Under the pieces are notes generated by a model. That model saw only the letters and a program-made list of their open reading frames with translations. It made no database searches and was not told the DNA's origin. The position numbers and the translations under genes are program-made. Below, in pieces: positions 1 through 8,091 of a stretch of DNA of 42,157 bases (position 1 is the stretch's first letter; each line of letters begins with the position of its first letter). This stretch comes from Oscillatoriales cyanobacterium (lineage in GTDB: Bacteria; Cyanobacteriota; Cyanobacteriia; Cyanobacteriales; Microcoleaceae). The stretch is taken from assembly GCA_004294385.1 (NCBI GenBank), contig REAP01000079.1:1-42157 (forward strand), written 5' to 3'.

Positions 1-222
1 GCAAGATGCCTGTTCCACAAGAGATAAATATTTTTGTGGAGCGGGCATCTTGTCTGCTATAGTTATGTCTTCAGAACAGGCAAGATGCCTGTTCCACAAG
101 AGATAAATATTTTTGTGGAGCGGGCATCTTGCCTGCTATAATTATGTTTTCAGAACAGGCAAGATGCCTGTTCCACAACAGACAAATATCTTTGTGGAGC
201 GGGAATCTTGCCTGCTATAATT
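1..222. repeat. Three tandem copies of a 79-bp palindromic repeat
   Basis: Units start at about 1, 80 and 159. Each has a left arm containing CAAGATGCCTGTTCCACAA and a right arm TTTGTGGAGCGGGCATCTTG, so each unit can fold into a long imperfect hairpin. Each ends in TGCTATARTTATG, which looks like an extended -10 box followed by an ATG. The third copy's ATG (223) is the probable start of the permease gene. Related sequence (CAGGCAGGATGCCTGTTCCACA) recurs near 14430 and, more distantly, at 12790-13060. The array begins at the window edge, so its full length is unknown. Confidence 0.85.
113..142 (+). promoter_or_regulatory. Possible promoter in repeat copy 2 for the permease
   Basis: TTGTGG at 113-118, an 18-bp spacer, then TATAAT at 137-142 preceded by TGC (extended -10). 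Transcription would begin near 149 and give a ~74-nt leader that contains the whole third repeat hairpin just before the ATG at 223. The same boxes in copy 3 (192-221) lie too close to the ATG: the predicted start would fall inside the gene. Inferred from sequence match only. Confidence 0.35.
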
Positions 223-1494
223 ATGTCCTCACCATTGCTAAAGCGAGAATTAGGTGTTTTCGGCGCAACTTTAATGGGCCTCGGTTCAATCGTCGGTACC
301 GGAGTATTTGTGAGTATCGGGATTGCGGCGGAAATTGCTGGGCCGGGAGTGATTTTTGCTGTGATTTTGGCTGGTTTAGTGGCTGTTTGCAATGGCCTCA
401 ATAGTGCTCAATTAGCGGCAAATCATCCTGTTAGCGGTGGTACTTACGAATACGGTAACAAGTATCTGAATCCTTGGCTGGGTTTTACGGCTGGTTGGAT
501 GTTTCTGTTAGCGAAAACGGCTTCGGCGGCTACTGCTGCTTTGGGTTTTGCAGGGTATTTTTTGAATGCAGTTGGTGTAGCCGATCGCACTTATCTCATC
601 CTAACAGCCTTAGTCGCCCTCGCCACTCTCACTCTGGTTGTATTGACGGGCATTAGGCGATCGAATATTGCCAATACTGCGATCGTCTCAGTTACACTGC
701 TATCTCTGGCTGTGTTTATTTTTGCTGGTTTACCAGAAGTAAGCTGGGAAATGGCCACTGTACAGAATGATAGCTCGATCGCATCCATCCTCCACGCCAC
801 CGCCCTGATGTTTGTCGCCTATGGCGGTTACGCCCGCATCGCCACCATGAGCGAAGAAGTGCGAGAACCAAAGCAAACTATTCCCAAAGCCATAATTTTC
901 ACTTTGGTGCTGACAATGCTGCTTTATATGGCGGTAGCAATAGTATTTGTTGGCGTGGGTGGCGTTGATAAATTGTCCCTGGAAACAGCTATCACTGCTG
1001 CACCTTTGGAAGTTATCGCCCGCAGTTTCCGAATTCCGGGAGTTTCTCAACTGCTAGCTGTCGGTGCAATTACCGCCATGCTGGGAGTGCTGCTAAACTT
1101 AATTTTAGGGCTGTCGCGTGTATTGCTGGCGATGGGGCGACGTCTGGATATGCCGAGAGTCTTGGCGCGGCTAAACCCTTCGGGGACAACGCCTTATGTC
1201 GCTGTAGTGGTTGTCGAAGTTGCGATCGCACTTTTAATCCTCGTCGGCGATGTCAAAACCACTTGGTCATTCAGTGCTTTTAGCATTTTAGTATACTACG
1301 CCATTACCAACCTTGCCGCACTGCAACTTTCCCCCACCGAAAGGCTATACCCGCAATGGTTAGCCGTAGTAGGTTTAGCTTCCTGTTTGTTTCTGGCTTT
1401 CTGGGTCGAGAAGCAAATTTGGCTGATTGGGTTAACCTTAATTATGGCTGGTTTGATATGGCGCGCGATCGTCCGACTACCAGCGAACAACTAA
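223..1494 (+). CDS. APC-family amino acid permease
   Basis: A 423-residue integral membrane protein of the amino acid-polyamine-organocation family, expected to transport amino acids or related amines across the cytoplasmic membrane. The N-terminal motif GLGSIVGTGVFVSIG (about residues 18-32) is the glycine-rich first helix that binds the substrate backbone in this fold. The protein is hydrophobic throughout, with about a dozen membrane segments, and has the loop EEVREPKQTIPKAI typical between helices 6 and 7 of APC proteins. The ATG at 223 is chosen over an in-frame TTG at 208 because both lie in the 79-bp repeat and only the ATG is a strong codon. No Shine-Dalgarno is visible. The substrate cannot be told from sequence. 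The NYN-domain gene follows 39 bp downstream and may be co-transcribed. Confidence 0.85.
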   Translation: MSSPLLKRELGVFGATLMGLGSIVGTGVFVSIGIAAEIAGPGVIFAVILAGLVAVCNGLNSAQLAANHPVSGGTYEYGNKYLNPWLGFTAGWMFLLAKTASAATAALGFAGYFLNAVGVADRTYLILTALVALATLTLVVLTGIRRSNIANTAIVSVTLLSLAVFIFAGLPEVSWEMATVQNDSSIASILHATALMFVAYGGYARIATMSEEVREPKQTIPKAIIFTLVLTMLLYMAVAIVFVGVGGVDKLSLETAITAAPLEVIARSFRIPGVSQLLAVGAITAMLGVLLNLILGLSRVLLAMGRRLDMPRVLARLNPSGTTPYVAVVVVEVAIALLILVGDVKTTWSFSAFSILVYYAITNLAALQLSPTERLYPQWLAVVGLASCLFLAFWVEKQIWLIGLTLIMAGLIWRAIVRLPANN

Positions 1495-1533
1495 AATTAT
1501 GGTACATTGAGAAACCATCCACGGTGGAGAGTT

Positions 1534-2949
1534 ATGCCCGCTCAGAACCCCTTGCCGGCGACTCAAGAATCTGCCGCATTCAGCGCCATCAGTCGCTATC
1601 TCGTTCAAACCCTAGTTTCCATTCAGTCCAAGCATCCCGAATGGATAGCTGAAAAATACAGGAAAACCCAGTGGGCAAAACCTGATTTTCAGTCAATTTT
1701 GATTGTCAAATTGACCACAAGTTTCAGATTAGCAACAGATGTAGATTCCATACTGCTAACTGCCAAAAAATACCTCCAAATTCTGCTGATTCCCGAATTC
1801 GTTAATTCCCCTCAATTCAGCAAATTAATCGCCAAGATTCAGCAATTTGCCGAATCCAAAATAGCACCAGCTAAATCAAGTAACTCAGTCCCCTCAAAGT
1901 CTCCAACTCCAACTCTCAGCACAACTCCAACACCCTCCATCGATGTTGGCATTGCCATCCTGCTGCTAGATGTCGAAAACCTACAACTTAATATCGAAAC
2001 CGAAAAGTTCCTAGAAGGAATTTGCAAATATCCCATCCAAATTAAAGTTGCCTTTGCCAATTGGCGCAGCATGGGTAAAAAAGATGCTGAATTTCACCAG
2101 CGGGGCTATCAACTCATTCATGTTCCCCCCGGAAAAGACAGTGCCGATTTAAAAATGGCCACCGTTGGAGCGTCGATTTTTGTACATTATCCCACAGCTA
2201 AGGAGATTTTTGTCTGTTCGTCCGATCGCGCCCTAACCCACCTCAGCAATACACTACAAGCCCACGGACTAACCGTATTTCAAGTCCGCAAACAACTAGA
2301 TAAAATCATAGTTTTAAACAGTAAAACCGGACAAGTTGAAACCCACTCTCTCGTCTCTTTACCAGAAATTGACCCCATAGAAAAAATAGTTTTCCAGCTA
2401 AAAGAATTAATTAAAATAGAACAAGAACGCACATCTGCTCAGTGGGTAAAACTTTCAACAATTTCAGCTTTATTTAAAGAAAATTACGGTTCAGCCCTCA
2501 ATCAAGTTGTGGCAACTCATCTGCTGGGTAGTAAAACCAGAGATATTTTTCTCAAATATCCGACTGACTTTGTGATTCACTACCCCTCAGATACTTCTCA
2601 AGCTTATTTAACTCTTTTTGAAGTCAAACTGCCACCAAAAGCACCAATACTTAACAAAGAAAATTCACATAACAGCATTACCGAACCTTCCAGTTTGGAA
2701 AATATTAATTCTCTCGAAGACTTGGAAACAGCTATTGTCAAAATAGTTAGTGAATTAACGGGCAACTCTCCCGCTAATTCTGTATTTCTTTCAAATGTAG
2801 GGAGCGAATTTCACAGACAATACGGCAAACAAATCACCCAAATTATTAAAGAGTTCAATCTGAGTAGGAAATTTCCTAAATTTTTGCAATCCTGCACTTC
2901 TCTCCAGATTACAAAAGCCGAAAAAGGTTGGCAAGTTTCTATAAAATAG
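1534..2949 (+). CDS. NYN (PIN-like) domain protein with two C-terminal LOTUS/OST-HTH-like domains
   Basis: 471 residues. The start is the ATG at 1534, preceded by GGAGA with good spacing, rather than the TTG at 1507. Residues ~138-245 resemble the NYN/LabA (DUF88) fold of PIN-like metal-dependent RNases: LLDVEN (D146, N149), GKDSADLKMA (D202, D205) and SSDRAL (D231) supply the expected acidic residues. Two related helical segments follow (about 288-365 and 390-471), each with a winged-helix-like pattern of the OST-HTH/LOTUS class, which binds RNA in other proteins. The N-terminal 135 residues are unrecognised, and residues ~115-135 are a Ser/Thr/Pro-rich linker. A role in RNA processing or decay is inferred from the domains, not shown. 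An STRR array begins two bases after the stop. Confidence 0.75.
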   Translation: MPAQNPLPATQESAAFSAISRYLVQTLVSIQSKHPEWIAEKYRKTQWAKPDFQSILIVKLTTSFRLATDVDSILLTAKKYLQILLIPEFVNSPQFSKLIAKIQQFAESKIAPAKSSNSVPSKSPTPTLSTTPTPSIDVGIAILLLDVENLQLNIETEKFLEGICKYPIQIKVAFANWRSMGKKDAEFHQRGYQLIHVPPGKDSADLKMATVGASIFVHYPTAKEIFVCSSDRALTHLSNTLQAHGLTVFQVRKQLDKIIVLNSKTGQVETHSLVSLPEIDPIEKIVFQLKELIKIEQERTSAQWVKLSTISALFKENYGSALNQVVATHLLGSKTRDIFLKYPTDFVIHYPSDTSQAYLTLFEVKLPPKAPILNKENSHNSITEPSSLENINSLEDLETAIVKIVSELTGNSPANSVFLSNVGSEFHRQYGKQITQIIKEFNLSRKFPKFLQSCTSLQITKAEKGWQVSIK

Positions 2950-2950
2950 T

Positions 2951-3360
2951 AATTGGGCATAGGGAATTGGGCATAGGGCATAGGGCATAGGGCATGGGGC
3001 ATAGGGCATAGGGCATAGGGAATTGGGAATTGGGAATTGGGAATTGGGAATTGGGCATGGGGCATAGGGCATGGGGAATTGGGAATTGGGCATGGGGAAT
3101 TGGGCATAGGGAATTGGGCATAGGTTATTGGTTATTGGGCATGGGGCATAGGGCATAGGGAATTGGTTATTGGTTATTTGTTGTTATTAATTACCGATGC
3201 CCCATGCCCAATTCGCCATGCCCGATGCCCCATGCCCAATCATGCCCAATTCGCCATGCCCCCATGCCCCATGCCCAATTCGCCATGCCCCATGCCCCAT
3301 GCCCAATTCGCCATGCCCAATGCCCAATTCCCCATGCCCCATGCCCATGCCCAATTCCCA
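2951..3360. repeat. Mirror-image heptamer (STRR) array
   Basis: This gap between the NYN and SDR genes is almost entirely 7-bp tandem repeats. From 2951 to ~3180 the units are GGGCATA, GGGCATG, GGGAATT and GGTTATT. From ~3200 to 3360 the complementary units CCCATGC, CCCAATT and CGCCATG follow. The two halves are therefore inverted relative to each other and could pair over more than 100 bp. Open frames here are repeat translations (PCPMPNSQFPIP-like) and are not called as genes. Confidence 0.9.
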
Positions 3361-3407
3361 TAACTTGAGTTATCATACAAACACTATGTAAAGAAATATA
3401 AAGGAAT

Positions 3408-4115
3408 ATGCAGAACAAAGTTGTGGTTATTGTGGGTGCGACTGGTGGAATCGGTTCAGCGGTGGCCCACAAACTAGCAGATGCCGGTGCAACCCTAGTG
3501 CTTGCAGCCAGAGACAGCATTCGTTTAGACGCTTTAGCCACCCAATTGCCGACAACACAGGTACTCGCAGTACCTACAGATATCACCCAGTTGCCACAAG
3601 TCGAAACGCTGATGCAGAAAACTGTGGAGCATTTTGAAAAAATTGATGTGTTGATAAATGCAGCCGGTGCGGGTATTCTCAAGCAGTGGAACAAGTTAGA
3701 ACCCGCTGACTTAGATGCTATGCTTGACTTGAATTTGAAAGGCAGTTTTTATACATCTCAAGCAGCAGCTAATGTGATGAAAGACCGCAAATCTGGTCAT
3801 ATTTGCAATGTCATCGGCATTTTAGGCAAGCATTCGATGGCAATGGGGACAGCTTATTGTGCTTCCAAGTTTGGCGTGGTTGGTTTCAGCAAGTGCATGG
3901 CAGATGAATTGCGTCGCTACGGTGTTAAGTTTACGCTATTCTATTTTGGTGGGGTGGATTCTCCGTTTTGGGATAATGTGAGTTTGAAGGTAGATAGGTC
4001 AAAAATGTTGACTACAGAAACTGCTGCTAATGCAATTATGTTTGCTCTTTCTGCCGACCCGCAAGCAGTGCCAATGGAGATTAATATTCAGCCAGAAAGT
4101 CATTTGTTTTTCTAG
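3408..4115 (+). CDS. Short-chain dehydrogenase/reductase (SDR)
   Basis: 235 residues, a classical-size Rossmann-fold oxidoreductase. The start ATG is preceded by AAGGA (3401-3405). The cofactor motif is GATGGIG (residues 10-16), and an Arg at 35 in the LAARD segment suggests NADP(H) preference. NAAG is at 84-87 and the catalytic Tyr-Lys pair is in YCASK (Y150, K154). The catalytic serine expected 13 residues before the tyrosine appears to be Gly137 (NVIGILG in place of the usual NISS), so either the alignment shifts (S143 is the nearest Ser) or catalysis is altered. The substrate is unknown. It is flanked by repeat DNA on both sides and has no obvious operon partner. Confidence 0.9.
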   Translation: MQNKVVVIVGATGGIGSAVAHKLADAGATLVLAARDSIRLDALATQLPTTQVLAVPTDITQLPQVETLMQKTVEHFEKIDVLINAAGAGILKQWNKLEPADLDAMLDLNLKGSFYTSQAAANVMKDRKSGHICNVIGILGKHSMAMGTAYCASKFGVVGFSKCMADELRRYGVKFTLFYFGGVDSPFWDNVSLKVDRSKMLTTETAANAIMFALSADPQAVPMEINIQPESHLFF

Positions 4116-4435
4116 CAATTGAATTGCCCACAGATTTGAAATTTTGGATTTTAGATTGTTACGACGGATGAATCTGGGGGTTGTAAATTTTAGATTTAAG
4201 ATAATACAATTGAATTTGAGATTTTGATTGTCCCTTTTTAATCCAAAATCTCAAATCTCAAATCCAAAATTTCAAAAATTCAGTCTTCAGGAAGACATTA
4301 TATCTGCTATTTTTAGGATATTATTAGTTGCACTGATAAAAAACCCATGAAAATTATCCAGTCCTCAGTCCCTCTCTTGCGGTTGTGCGTCCCAACTATG
4401 CTGAGCTTCCATTTTCCGCTTGCCATTTTTAATTA
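4116..4435. other. Intergenic gap with AT-rich short repeats
   Basis: No gene is seen. Between ~4140 and 4282 there are short direct and inverted runs of the type AATCCAAAATC / GATTTTGGATT (for example TCAAATCTCAAATCC), another low-complexity repeat family that recurs at 9655-9720 and 21424-21456. The phrase GATGAATCTGGGG at ~4167 also occurs near 16523, upstream of rlmB. No promoter for the following dioxygenase could be assigned with confidence. Confidence 0.6.
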
Positions 4436-4441
4436 TTGATT

Positions 4442-5503
4442 ATGGAGTTCGATCGCATTCAATTCTATACTCAAAATGCAGTAGCATCGCGGGACTGGTT
4501 TGTCAGCAAATTAGGCTTTCAAGCAACAGCGGGTTATTCAAGCAGCCACACTCACACTGAAGTTGTGAATAGTGGCAATATCTGTTTTGTTTTGTCTTCC
4601 CCTCTGACACCCGCTAGTCCCGTTGCTAGTTGGTTGACATTGCATCCTCCTGGTATTGCCGATGTCGGATTCCGGGTAAAAAATATTGAATTAACGCTAG
4701 CTAGAGCGGTCGCTGAGGGCGCGAAAGTTCTCGAACCGATTGAAGAAGGTCTAAACCAAAGAGGCTGTTTTAAGCGGGCAAAAATTGCTGGCTGGGGAGA
4801 TTTGAGCCACACGCTAATCGAGGAAATCGGTGAGAATCCACTGCTACCAAATTCTGCTGAACTTCCGTTGTTCACTAAGATTGATCATGTAGTGTTAAAT
4901 GTGGAAACGGGGGATTTGTCTACTGCGGTTGATTGGTATCAAAGAGTTTTAGGTTTTCAGACTGAACAAAATTTTGATATTCAGACTGAAAAGTCGGCTT
5001 TGCGGAGTCGAGTTATGGTTCATGCTGAAGGTGGAGTGCAATTGCCGATTAATGAATCGGCTTCGGTTAATTCTCAAATTCAAGAGTTTTTGGATGCAAA
5101 TCGGGGGCCGGGAATTCAGCATATGGCTTTACAAACCGATCGCATTGTGGGAGTTGTTACTGATTTGCGATCGCGCGGTTTGCCTTTTTTGCCGGTTCCC
5201 TGGACTTATTATACCGAATTGCAACAACATCAAAACTATGTACCGACAGATTGGCAAGAAATTGTAGATTGTCAAGTTTTGGCAGATTGGCAAGAAGATA
5301 CTCCCGCAGCGATGCTGTTGCAAATTTTTACGCAGCCAATTTTTGCTGAACCGACTTTCTTTTTTGAAATCATCGAACGCCGAATAGCCTTAGTCAACGA
5401 TCTAAAAGTGCAAGCTGGAGGCTTTGGGGCTGGGAATTTTCGGGCTTTGTTTGAGGCTATTGAACGGGAACAAATGAAGAGGGGAAGTTTGAGCGATAAT
5501 TGA
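4442..5503 (+). CDS. hpd: 4-hydroxyphenylpyruvate dioxygenase
   Basis: 353 residues, matching the family length. It converts 4-hydroxyphenylpyruvate to homogentisate; in cyanobacteria this feeds tocopherol synthesis and tyrosine catabolism. Two vicinal-oxygen-chelate (glyoxalase-like) halves are visible: residues ~3-130, and 145-315 beginning KIDHVVLNV. The Fe(II) ligands of the C-terminal half are H149 (DHVVLN), H227 (IQHMAL) and E309 (FFFEIIER). The family signature GGFGAGNF lies at ~326-333 before the closing helix. An ATG at 4442 is used; an in-frame TTG two codons upstream is less likely. No Shine-Dalgarno is evident. The gene converges with the diguanylate cyclase with only 30 bp between stops. 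Confidence 0.93.
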   Translation: MEFDRIQFYTQNAVASRDWFVSKLGFQATAGYSSSHTHTEVVNSGNICFVLSSPLTPASPVASWLTLHPPGIADVGFRVKNIELTLARAVAEGAKVLEPIEEGLNQRGCFKRAKIAGWGDLSHTLIEEIGENPLLPNSAELPLFTKIDHVVLNVETGDLSTAVDWYQRVLGFQTEQNFDIQTEKSALRSRVMVHAEGGVQLPINESASVNSQIQEFLDANRGPGIQHMALQTDRIVGVVTDLRSRGLPFLPVPWTYYTELQQHQNYVPTDWQEIVDCQVLADWQEDTPAAMLLQIFTQPIFAEPTFFFEIIERRIALVNDLKVQAGGFGAGNFRALFEAIEREQMKRGSLSDN

Positions 5504-5533
5504 TAAAAATACAACGTCTAATCCCCGAATTCT

Positions 5534-7630
5534 TCAAATTGAAGGATTTAGATAAATTATCCGATCGCGCCCTTCTAGTTTAGCTTGATAGAGCGATCGA
5601 TCTGCTTCCCCAATCAACCACTCAACAGAGAGTTCAGGATTAGGTACTGCACTAGCTATCCCGATACTCGCAGTCACACGCTTATTTACCTTGGAGAGTG
5701 CGTGAGGAATTTCCTGATCTTTCAAATCGCTGCGAATTAATTCTGCAACCCGCATTGCTCCTGTAGCGTCAGTTTGGGACAAAATCACTGCAAATTCTTC
5801 GCCCCCGTAACGAGCAGATAAATCGCCTCCCCGCTGAGCATTTCTATCTAAAATCTCCGCCACTTTTTTTAAACATTCATCTCCTCCTTGATGCCCATAA
5901 TGATCGTTGTAGAATTTGAAAAAATCCAGATCCAACAAAATCAAAGATATTGGCTCTTGATTTCTGCCCATCCGCAGCCATTCCGACTGCAATGTTTTGT
6001 CAAAACAGCGACGGTTAGCAATCTGAGTCAAACCGTCCACAGACGCGAGTCGCTGGAGGGCGCGGTTAGCAGCTTCTAACTCTAATTTAGTCTTTTCTAA
6101 AGCTACATTCTGCTGAACCAATTTTTTACTTTGCCGTTTTTCCTGTTCGTATAAACTTCTGATCGAAGCTTCGGCTTCTTGCAATTCTTTTTCCGCATAT
6201 TTGCGCTTGACAAACTGCCCCAATTGGGAGCCAACAGCAGCCATCATCTGAAGCAAGTCTTCATCTGACGGCTGTTTTGTCCGACAGAAAAAAGTCATTA
6301 CTCCTACAATTTGACCGCTAGCGCGAATCGGGAAACCAAAGGCAGAACTTAGTCCTGCTTTGGCTGCTAAGTGCGATCGGACAAAATTGCCATCTTTAAC
6401 AATATCAGTAATCCACTGCGGATAACCAGTGTTCCAAACTACTCCAGGTAAGCCAGCACCAGGATCAAGGATAATCTGCTGGCAATTTTCCACAAAGTCA
6501 CCAACTTCACTCCCTCGCCACCACACTCCCACTCGCATCATAAAAGGAACTTCTTCAACAGGAGTATCTGGTGTCGCGAACACAAATCGGACTTTTTCGT
6601 GCTGATTTCCCCCATCAAATTTAGTTTCTTTTCCATCCACAGGTGTCCAAAGTTCACCGAGATCCCACCCCAAACTTTCGCAAATAGCTTGCAAAATTTT
6701 CGGAGTTGCGCTCTCTAAAGAACCAGACTCTGACATGATGTGAGCTACAGCATACTGTGCTGCTTGACGCTTTTTTGTCCGCTGGTACTCGGTGATATCT
6801 CTGCCAATATAGACAAAATCTTGTATGGTTTCACTTTCTGAGTGCTTGCTTTCTACCCTTGTCTCGATAGTAGAACAGGAAAAAGCGACAGTCAAATTCA
6901 AACCTTGTTTTGTCCTGCAAATTACTTTTACCTGATGCCATGATTCGTTTTTAAGTTCAGCGGGTAACTGGCTAACTTGACGCAATAATTCCTCGTTGGC
7001 CGTAATCATCGAAATTGGTTTGCCGATTAATTCTGATTCGGTGTATCCAAATAATAATTGGGTAGATTTATTGATTTTTTTGATTTTACCAGATGCTGTT
7101 GTCACTAATAAAATATCATTGATTGAATTCAGAATCTCTTCAATATAATCGCGAGATGTGGCTAGAGTATTGACTTTGATACTATTTTCATTTACTGATT
7201 GAACCATCCTTTGTTGAAGATTGGCACTATCTGTTACGTCTTCACAAAAAATAATTAATCTCTCCGGTTTTAATTGTTCTTTATAACCAAAAACATACAA
7301 ATCTAGATATAAATAAGAGCCATCATTTGAAACTCTTGTGATTGATTTTAATTGAAAATCTGGCTGTTTTTCTTGAAGGATATCGTCTAGGATTTCTTCG
7401 ATTCCGATTAGTTCTGGAAAACTATCGCGTACATCTTTTCCTTTTTCGATCCCATTAGGAATATCAGAGAAATCTTGAACGTTCAAGGATGTTTCTTGAA
7501 TCTTAAGTTCTCGATCCACTGCCAGATATTCTATTCGACGCAACGATAACAGTTTATCAAGAATATTGTTAACACTTTTGGGGTGAATATGTAAACTTAA
7601 TTTGGGGAGCATTTCTTTATGGTAGAACAT
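5534..7630 (-). CDS. PAS-GAF-GGDEF diguanylate cyclase
   Basis: 698 residues, soluble, no membrane segment. Order: a PAS-like N-terminal segment (~35-130), a PAS domain (~165-285, with FGYTESELIGKP), a GAF domain (~292-475), a short coiled coil (~478-520) and a C-terminal GGDEF domain (~528-690). The active-site loop reads GGEEF (609-613), a functional variant. The product-inhibition I-site RxxD is present as RGGD exactly five residues upstream, so feedback-controlled c-di-GMP synthesis from GTP is expected. The PAS/GAF part probably senses a small ligand, redox or light; no GAF cysteine chromophore motif was recognised. The ATG at 7630 is chosen; a TTG one codon upstream or the ATG at 7612 are alternatives. 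Monocistronic. Confidence 0.9.
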   Translation of the reverse strand: MFYHKEMLPKLSLHIHPKSVNNILDKLLSLRRIEYLAVDRELKIQETSLNVQDFSDIPNGIEKGKDVRDSFPELIGIEEILDDILQEKQPDFQLKSITRVSNDGSYLYLDLYVFGYKEQLKPERLIIFCEDVTDSANLQQRMVQSVNENSIKVNTLATSRDYIEEILNSINDILLVTTASGKIKKINKSTQLLFGYTESELIGKPISMITANEELLRQVSQLPAELKNESWHQVKVICRTKQGLNLTVAFSCSTIETRVESKHSESETIQDFVYIGRDITEYQRTKKRQAAQYAVAHIMSESGSLESATPKILQAICESLGWDLGELWTPVDGKETKFDGGNQHEKVRFVFATPDTPVEEVPFMMRVGVWWRGSEVGDFVENCQQIILDPGAGLPGVVWNTGYPQWITDIVKDGNFVRSHLAAKAGLSSAFGFPIRASGQIVGVMTFFCRTKQPSDEDLLQMMAAVGSQLGQFVKRKYAEKELQEAEASIRSLYEQEKRQSKKLVQQNVALEKTKLELEAANRALQRLASVDGLTQIANRRCFDKTLQSEWLRMGRNQEPISLILLDLDFFKFYNDHYGHQGGDECLKKVAEILDRNAQRGGDLSARYGGEEFAVILSQTDATGAMRVAELIRSDLKDQEIPHALSKVNKRVTASIGIASAVPNPELSVEWLIGEADRSLYQAKLEGRDRIIYLNPSI

Positions 7631-7662
7631 CAATTTAAAATCTTAGACAGAGTCGAAACATC

Positions 7663-7685
7663 AGGACACGGCAGTGCCGTGTCCT
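7663..7685. repeat. Dispersed GGACACGGCACTGCC-type palindrome
   Basis: A 23-bp near-perfect palindrome (one central mismatch) built on GGACACGGCAGTGCC. The same sequence recurs, alone or as the outer part of MITE-like elements, around 12617, 13235, 13282, 13456, 13494, 28093, 34412-34461, 37911 and 38131. This copy lies 33 bp upstream of the diguanylate cyclase start. Confidence 0.8.
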
Positions 7686-7902
7686 CTATTGAGATGAGTC
7701 TGGATTAAGGCTAGATTTATTCATGAAATATAGCGGTTCGCACTATTTGTGCAACAGATATTAATTGTAGATTCCCTGATATTGATTACAACCGCTACAG
7801 TTGAGGGTGAGTAGAACTTGATTGAACCGTTTTATTGAATACTTATTACCTGTGTCAACAGTAACTCCCTATGGCACTTATGTCAAGTTTTGTGGAGGCT
7901 CT

Positions 7903-8035
7903 GATATAGCAATCCTAAATGATTCAAATAAATTTGTAGGGGTAGTGCCAAGAGTGCCTACCCCCTATCTATCGGGCAACCACGGGGCCAAGAGCCCCTA
8001 CAACAATTACACAACTGATTTAGGATTGCTATATC
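7903..8035. mobile_element. 133-bp MITE-like element with 18-bp perfect terminal inverted repeats
   Basis: The left end GATATAGCAATCCTAAAT (7903-7920) is the exact reverse complement of 8018-8035. Inside, a second pair (TTGTAGGGGT... / ...CCCCTACAA) gives a nested palindrome. No coding capacity and no clear target-site duplication. It sits in the 460-bp gap between the diguanylate cyclase and HAD genes. The same gap holds an inverted TAGCGGTT/AACCGCTA pair (7731-7738, 7790-7797) and otherwise nothing gene-like. Confidence 0.75.
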
Positions 8036-8091
8036 TGTATAATGATACAATATTCAACAATTTGTATAAAATCTTAAACTTATTCTGCTAA

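Noticed and set aside
192..221. Promoter boxes in the third 79-bp repeat as the permease promoter
   Set aside because: The predicted start point would fall a few bases inside the gene, after the ATG at 223; the equivalent boxes in copy 2 fit better.
2951..3363. Several 60-120 codon frames encoding PCPMPNSQFPIP-type sequence
   Set aside because: Pure translation of heptamer repeats; no ribosome site or domain.
7822..8091. An 89-codon frame ending just before the HAD gene
   Set aside because: Starts at TTG and is mostly the 133-bp MITE-like element; the protein has no recognisable features.
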